DNA of 8,714 nt, taken from positions 1-8,714 of the forward strand of contig UQAW01000110.1 of NCBI GenBank assembly GCA_900539175.1, given 5' to 3'. How positions within the stretch are numbered: the first letter of the stretch is position 1; every line of letters starts with the position of its first letter. The notes under the pieces were generated by a model. The model worked only from the letters and a program-made list of their open reading frames with translations. It did not search any database and had not been told where the DNA came from. Position numbers and translations under genes: made by a program. Below are positions 5,811-8,714 of this stretch, piece after piece. Source of the stretch: an uncultured Lachnospiraceae bacterium. Its GTDB lineage: Bacteria > Bacillota > Clostridia > Lachnospirales > Lachnospiraceae.

Positions 5811-6437
5811 TTACTGTCCCATAATCTTCTGATCCAGATCCATCATCTCATCATCAGAAATAGAATAAATTCTCTGATTTCCCTTCTCCTCATACGTTAC
5901 ATGAAGGGTAACGGTAATCGGGTCCAATTCCTCCGAGTTATTAATACATTCCTTCTCAAATTCCAGAAATACGCCCATAAAACCGTTCATATCAACACCA
6001 TTATTCATTGCCTCTGTCAATTTTGCTTCAATTCCATCTTGCAACAGACTATATGCGTTGTTCGGAGTGACTTCTACATCTACCGTATAGTTATCATCAG
6101 CATCCTTCACCGCATCTTTCACTTCGTATTTGATCTTTGCGCGGAAATCAGCTTCTAACTGCTGATACTGTGCAATTTCTTCCTCAGTAGCTTCCATACC
6201 GGAAGACTGAACCTCCTGTTCAAGAGATTCATTGAATTCGCCTTCCATCTGCTCCTTCGCTTCCTCTACAGTCACGCCTATCGCTTTTGCATATGCATCA
6301 TAATTTCTCTGATATTTTGCATCCATAACTGCCTGTACATAACCTTTTGCATCAAACTCTTTTCCGCAAGCTGCAAATGACAGCGTCATAACTGCTGCCA
6401 AAACAATAGCTGCCAGTCTCTTTTGTGTTTTTCCCAT
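5811..6437 (-). CDS. Putative secreted lipoprotein of unknown function
   Basis: This is a 208-residue protein with a basic N-terminus (MGKTQKR), a hydrophobic segment and a lipobox-like LSFAAC ending at Cys24. That predicts cleavage by signal peptidase II and anchoring of the mature protein to the outer face of the membrane. The mature part begins GKEFDAKGYVQAVMDAKY and is acidic, with a helical Glu/Gln-rich middle (about residues 55-100) and a strand-rich end with conventional VDVEVTP and ITVTLHVTYEE segments. I do not recognise a named domain with certainty; small lipoproteins of this layout are common in Lachnospiraceae. The start at 6437 is preferred over the in-frame ATG at 6458 because AAGGAG (6444-6449) sits 6 bases upstream and the signal peptide then starts normally. 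It appears to be a single-gene unit with its own promoter and terminator. Confidence 0.75.
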   Translation of the reverse strand: MGKTQKRLAAIVLAAVMTLSFAACGKEFDAKGYVQAVMDAKYQRNYDAYAKAIGVTVEEAKEQMEGEFNESLEQEVQSSGMEATEEEIAQYQQLEADFRAKIKYEVKDAVKDADDNYTVDVEVTPNNAYSLLQDGIEAKLTEAMNNGVDMNGFMGVFLEFEKECINNSEELDPITVTLHVTYEEKGNQRIYSISDDEMMDLDQKIMGQ

Positions 6438-6509
6438 GATATTCTCCTTTTCCCTCATCTTACAGATCCATACCTTAACATCCAGGAGTCCTCTAAGATA
6501 TTTTTAAAT

Positions 6510-6535
6510 ATTATAACAGATTTTTCTGTTATAAT
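6510..6535. promoter_or_regulatory. Palindrome holding divergent extended -10 boxes; lipoprotein promoter
   Basis: A perfect 11-base inverted repeat (6510-6520 and 6525-6535, loop TTTT) reads TGTTATAAT outward on both strands, an extended -10 in each direction. The minus-strand box (6518-6510) would start transcription near 6503 and give a leader of about 65 bases to the lipoprotein ATG at 6437. The plus-strand box faces the tRNA terminator region. No clear -35 is seen for either. The symmetry could also be an operator. The rest of 6438-6588 shows no gene. Confidence 0.5.
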
Positions 6536-6588
6536 CTTTAAAATTTTGTTACTTTTTCAAAAAATATGTGCATTCTCATCGTAATTAT

Positions 6589-6623
6589 AAAAACCTTACA
6601 AGATAATCACCTTGTAAGGTTTT
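6589..6623 (-). terminator. Terminator of the minus-strand tRNA-Arg gene
   Basis: A 13-base perfect stem (6590-6602 with 6611-6623, core CCTTACAAG/CTTGTAAGG) with an 8-base loop begins three bases after the tRNA. On the minus strand it ends in a run of five T (plus A at 6589-6593). The A/T ends make it potentially active in both directions. Confidence 0.85.
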
Positions 6624-6625
6624 AC

Positions 6626-6699
6626 CGTGCGTTAGAAGATTCGAACTCCCGACCTTTTGGTCCGTAGCCAAACGCTCTATCCAGCTGAGCTAAACGCAC
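6626..6699 (-). tRNA. tRNA-Arg (anticodon ACG)
   Basis: The 74 bases fold as a standard cloverleaf: acceptor GTGCGTT/AACGCAC, D arm GCTC/GAGC, anticodon stem TTTGG/CCAAA around loop CTACGGA, variable AGGTC, and T arm with TTCGAAT loop and two G-U pairs. Anticodon ACG (deaminated to ICG) reads CGU, CGC and CGA arginine codons. The discriminator is G and CCA is not encoded. It is identical over all 74 bases to the copy at 8426-8499 on the other strand, while flanks differ. Confidence 0.97.
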
Positions 6700-6738
6700 A
6701 TATCATATATTGTTGTAACTTTCTTAACAACGAATACT

Positions 6739-6767
6739 ATTTTACCTTAATCACTACTGTTTGTCAA
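6739..6767 (-). promoter_or_regulatory. Promoter of the minus-strand tRNA-Arg
   Basis: On the minus strand TTGACA (6767-6762) is separated by exactly 17 bases from TAAAAT (6744-6739). Transcription would begin near 6732, about 33 bases before the tRNA 5' end. It lies between the uxaC stop codon and the tRNA. Confidence 0.85.
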
Positions 6768-6807
6768 CCCGTTTTTTGTATTTTTTAGTCAAATCGTATT
6801 TTCCGTT

Positions 6808-8223
6808 CTATTTTATTTCCAGATTGAACCCAAAATAGCGAACTGCATTATTATAAGAAATCCCTTTCACAATCCTCTTCAGATTCTCCATATCCTTCGG
6901 ATATTCTCCTTGATCTACCCACCCGCCGATTAACTCACATAGAATTCTTCTGAAATACTCATGTCTCGAATAAGAAAGAAAGCTTCTGGAATCCGTAAGC
7001 ATACCGATAAAGTTTCCGAGAAGCCCCAGATTTGCCAAAGAAATCATCTGCTTCATCATACCAGTCTTATTATCATTGAACCACCATGCAGAGCCTTGTT
7101 GCATTTTACCAATCGCATCACTATTCTGAAAGCAGCCGAGAATAGTTCCAATGAGTTCATCATCTCCCGGATTCAGGCTGTACAAGATTGTCTTCGGCAA
7201 ATGCTCTGCTGCATCGACCGCATTCAGAAAATCAGCAAGCTGTCCGCCCGGCGTAAAATTACTGATACAGTCATATCCGGTGTCTGGTCCTATTTTATCA
7301 TACATGGATTTATTATTATCCCGCTTACATCCGTAATGCAGCTGCATCACCCAATTTCTCTTCTTATATTCCGACGCTGCAAATAACATAAATGCTGTCT
7401 TAAACTTCGCAGCCGCCTCTTTCCCTGGGACTTTTCCGGCAAGACGTTCTGCAAAGATTGTTTCAATCTCTTCCTCTGCTGCAGGTACATACATTACATA
7501 ATCCAGACCATGATCGGATACCAAACATCCCATACGATCAAAGTATTCCATTCTTTTTGTGATTGCTCTTTTCAGATCTGCAAACGTTCTGATCCCCACC
7601 CCAGACACTTCTGCAAGTTTTGCAAGATAATCCGTATAGTCCGTTGTTTCCAGATTCATGGCTTTATCTGGTCTCCATGCCGGAAGTACCTGTACATCAA
7701 AGCTTTTATCCCCTTTGATCGCTTTATGCCATCTCAGATCATCAACCGGATCATCCGTCGTGCACAACAATGTAACATTTGACCGTTTCACCAGATTTTT
7801 CACACGCATGGAATCTTCCTGCAATTTGGCATTACACAGATTCCATACCTCCTCTGCCGTCTCACCATTTAGCACTCCGTAATAACCAAAAAACCTCTGT
7901 AATTCCAGATGACTCCAGTGAAATAGTGGATTACCAATCGCCTTCTCCAGTGTTTCGGCCCATTTCTGAAACTTTTCCCTGTCCGGCGCTTCACCTGTGA
8001 TATAATATTCCTCCACGCCATTAGAACGCATCTGGCGCCATTTATAATGATCTTTCCCCAACCATATCTGCGTGATATTCTCAAATTTCCGATTCTCCGC
8101 AATCTCCTTAGGATCAATATGACAGTGATAATCCAATACGGGCATCTGTGCCGCATAATTGTGATATAATTCCTTCGCTGTATCTGTATTCAACAAAAAA
8201 TCTTTATCCATAAATGCTTTCAT
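6808..8223 (-). CDS. uxaC: Glucuronate (uronate) isomerase
   Basis: This 471-residue protein is a full-length member of the UxaC family (amidohydrolase superfamily). It interconverts D-glucuronate with D-fructuronate and D-galacturonate with D-tagaturonate, the first cytosolic step of hexuronate breakdown from pectin, glucuronides or host mucopolysaccharides. Diagnostic segments are DYHCHIDP near the N-terminus (metal-binding H33 and H35), TTDDPVDDL (155-163), MQLHYGCKRDNN (293-304) and LTDSRSFLSYSRHEYFRR (409-426). The ATG is supported by AGGAGG (8231-8236) 7 bases upstream. It stands alone here; the usual uxuA, uxuB, kdgK/kdgA or transporter genes are not in the window. No terminator is obvious between its stop and the tRNA promoter. 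Upstream (8237-8370), I see only a weak -10-like ATACTAT and a short dyad TGCC-AAAC-GGCA (8245-8256), so its promoter and operator are unresolved. Confidence 0.97.
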   Translation of the reverse strand: MKAFMDKDFLLNTDTAKELYHNYAAQMPVLDYHCHIDPKEIAENRKFENITQIWLGKDHYKWRQMRSNGVEEYYITGEAPDREKFQKWAETLEKAIGNPLFHWSHLELQRFFGYYGVLNGETAEEVWNLCNAKLQEDSMRVKNLVKRSNVTLLCTTDDPVDDLRWHKAIKGDKSFDVQVLPAWRPDKAMNLETTDYTDYLAKLAEVSGVGIRTFADLKRAITKRMEYFDRMGCLVSDHGLDYVMYVPAAEEEIETIFAERLAGKVPGKEAAAKFKTAFMLFAASEYKKRNWVMQLHYGCKRDNNKSMYDKIGPDTGYDCISNFTPGGQLADFLNAVDAAEHLPKTILYSLNPGDDELIGTILGCFQNSDAIGKMQQGSAWWFNDNKTGMMKQMISLANLGLLGNFIGMLTDSRSFLSYSRHEYFRRILCELIGGWVDQGEYPKDMENLKRIVKGISYNNAVRYFGFNLEIK

Positions 8224-8370
8224 TTAAATACCTCCTCTGCTTCATGCCAAACGGCAAACCACTCTTCATTTTTCAAACATGCTCTAACAATATTATTCTC
8301 TTTCTTCTTATAGTATGTCCTGCTGTACATCGAATATCAACACATCATTAAATATTTTTAAATTTTAGTA

Positions 8371-8399
8371 TTGACATTCTTTTGCAGGTGGTGTATGAT
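8371..8399 (+). promoter_or_regulatory. Promoter of the plus-strand tRNA-Arg
   Basis: TTGACA (8371-8376) is followed after exactly 17 bases by TATGAT (8394-8399). Transcription would begin near 8406, about 20 bases before the tRNA. It is divergent from uxaC, whose start codon is about 150 bases to the left. Confidence 0.85.
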
Positions 8400-8425
8400 A
8401 TTAAACGTTGATGAAACACATGTAT

Positions 8426-8499
8426 GTGCGTTTAGCTCAGCTGGATAGAGCGTTTGGCTACGGACCAAAAGGTCGGGAGTTCGAATCTTCTAACGCACG
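8426..8499 (+). tRNA. tRNA-Arg (anticodon ACG), second copy
   Basis: This copy is identical in all 74 bases to the gene at 6626-6699, in the opposite orientation. The fold, anticodon ACG and absence of encoded CCA are the same; the discriminator is G at 8499. Its promoter and terminator sequences are unrelated to those of the other copy, so each is an independent single-tRNA transcription unit. Confidence 0.97.
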
Positions 8500-8500
8500 T

Positions 8501-8538
8501 AAAAAGACCTTGTATCTGGATGGATACAAGGTCTTTTT
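8501..8538 (+). terminator. Intrinsic terminator of the plus-strand tRNA-Arg
   Basis: A 16-base perfect stem, AAAAAGACCTTGTATC (8501-8516) with its complement (8523-8538), has a 6-base loop and ends in TTTTTGTTTT. It begins two bases after the tRNA discriminator base. It is also symmetrical enough to work leftward. Confidence 0.93.
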
Positions 8539-8556
8539 GTTTTGCCTGCAAATATA

Positions 8557-8594
8557 GTATGAGTAATCCGAGTTATCTCTCTTCTTACTCATAC
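8557..8594. repeat. Perfect 10-base inverted repeat, unexplained stem-loop
   Basis: GTATGAGTAA (8557-8566) pairs perfectly with TTACTCATAC (8585-8594) around an 18-base loop that can form a small GAG/CTC pair. There is no following T-run, so it is not a normal terminator, and one already stands at 8501-8538. It immediately precedes the structured repeat and may be its outer part. Confidence 0.6.
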
Positions 8595-8601
8595 CGGCTT
8601 G

Positions 8602-8677
8602 CCCGTCCAATGTCCATGACCCTGCGCGTGCAAGCACACTCCGGTTCATGGCTGCTGTACGGGACTTTCATAGTAAA
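8602..8677 (+). repeat. Second copy of the structured repeat (5' side present)
   Basis: This is the fuller copy of the element truncated at 1-53. It can fold as CCCGT/ACGGG (8602-8606/8659-8663), a symmetric 7 by 7 internal loop, CCATGA/TCATGG (8614-8619/8646-8651), CC/GG, and an apical GTGC-AA-GCAC (8628-8637). The fold is followed by the unpaired core ACTTTCATAGTAAA (8664-8677). It holds no credible coding region. The symmetric internal loop and the base-pair change between copies suggest a structured RNA or a palindromic repeat family. The exact boundaries are unknown. Confidence 0.6.
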
Positions 8678-8682
8678 CGGAC

Positions 8683-8702
8683 ATGTCTGCTGACGCAGAC
8701 AT
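8683..8702. repeat. Perfect 8-base stem-loop at the window end
   Basis: ATGTCTGC (8683-8690) and GCAGACAT (8695-8702) form a perfect stem with loop TGAC, directly after the structured repeat. No T-run follows before the window ends. The copy at the window start has a different, weaker hairpin (58-73) at the equivalent place, so this stem may be part of the unit or a neighbour's leader. Confidence 0.55.
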
Positions 8703-8714
8703 CACCATTCATGA

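Noticed and set aside
6438..6458. Start of the lipoprotein at the upstream in-frame ATG (6458), adding seven residues.
   Set aside because: The AAGGAG at 6444-6449 lies within that extension and is correctly spaced for the ATG at 6437, which also gives a normal lipoprotein signal peptide.
8245..8256. Dyad TGCC-AAAC-GGCA upstream of uxaC as a catabolite or uronate repressor operator.
   Set aside because: Only four paired bases per side, does not fit the cre consensus, and it sits just before the ribosome binding site with no clear promoter nearby.
8454..8693. Open frame beginning inside the plus-strand tRNA-Arg.
   Set aside because: Its first residues are translated tRNA and the frame then crosses the terminator and stem-loops; this is a common false gene call.

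Overview
The window looks like a chromosomal segment of a low-to-moderate GC Gram-positive gut-type Clostridia, most likely a Lachnospiraceae member. The grounds are strong AGGAGG-type ribosome binding sites, two TTG starts, tRNA genes without encoded CCA, A/T-rich extended -10 promoters and the protein families present. This taxonomic call is inference. No phage, insertion sequence, CRISPR array or toxin/defence operon is visible.

Left part, plus strand (1-2897). A truncated copy of a structured repeat (1-53) lies just upstream of a 122-residue DtxR/MntR-type metal-dependent repressor (92-460). A 194-base gap holds one long hairpin with a T-run (569-633), placed like an attenuator. Then come a DUF1538 membrane protein made of two homologous halves (655-2196) and, overlapping it by 4 bases, a protein made of two divergent PII-like halves (2193-2897). 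The second PII-like half has its own in-frame Shine-Dalgarno and ATG. The pair reads as a membrane transporter or channel plus a cytosolic PII-type effector, possibly under metal control. It is the least characterised system in the window.

Middle part, minus strand (2986-6437). A MoxR/NorQ/CobS-type AAA+ ATPase (4762-5679) and a NorD/CobT-type von Willebrand factor A protein (2986-4752) form a tight two-gene operon, probably a chaperone or metal-insertase pair. It has an extended -10 promoter inside the loop of the terminator-like inverted repeat that follows the upstream lipoprotein gene (5811-6437). The convergent junction with the PII gene (2898-2985) is filled by a cloverleaf-like set of dyads.

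Right part (6589-8714). Glucuronate isomerase uxaC (6808-8223, minus) stands alone. It is bracketed by two identical tRNA-Arg(ACG) genes in opposite orientation (6626-6699 minus; 8426-8499 plus), each with its own -35/-10 promoter and terminator. After the second tRNA the window ends in a run of stem-loops (8557-8702) that includes a second, fuller copy of the structured repeat seen at position 1. The two copies share a 14-base identical core and show one compensatory base-pair change.
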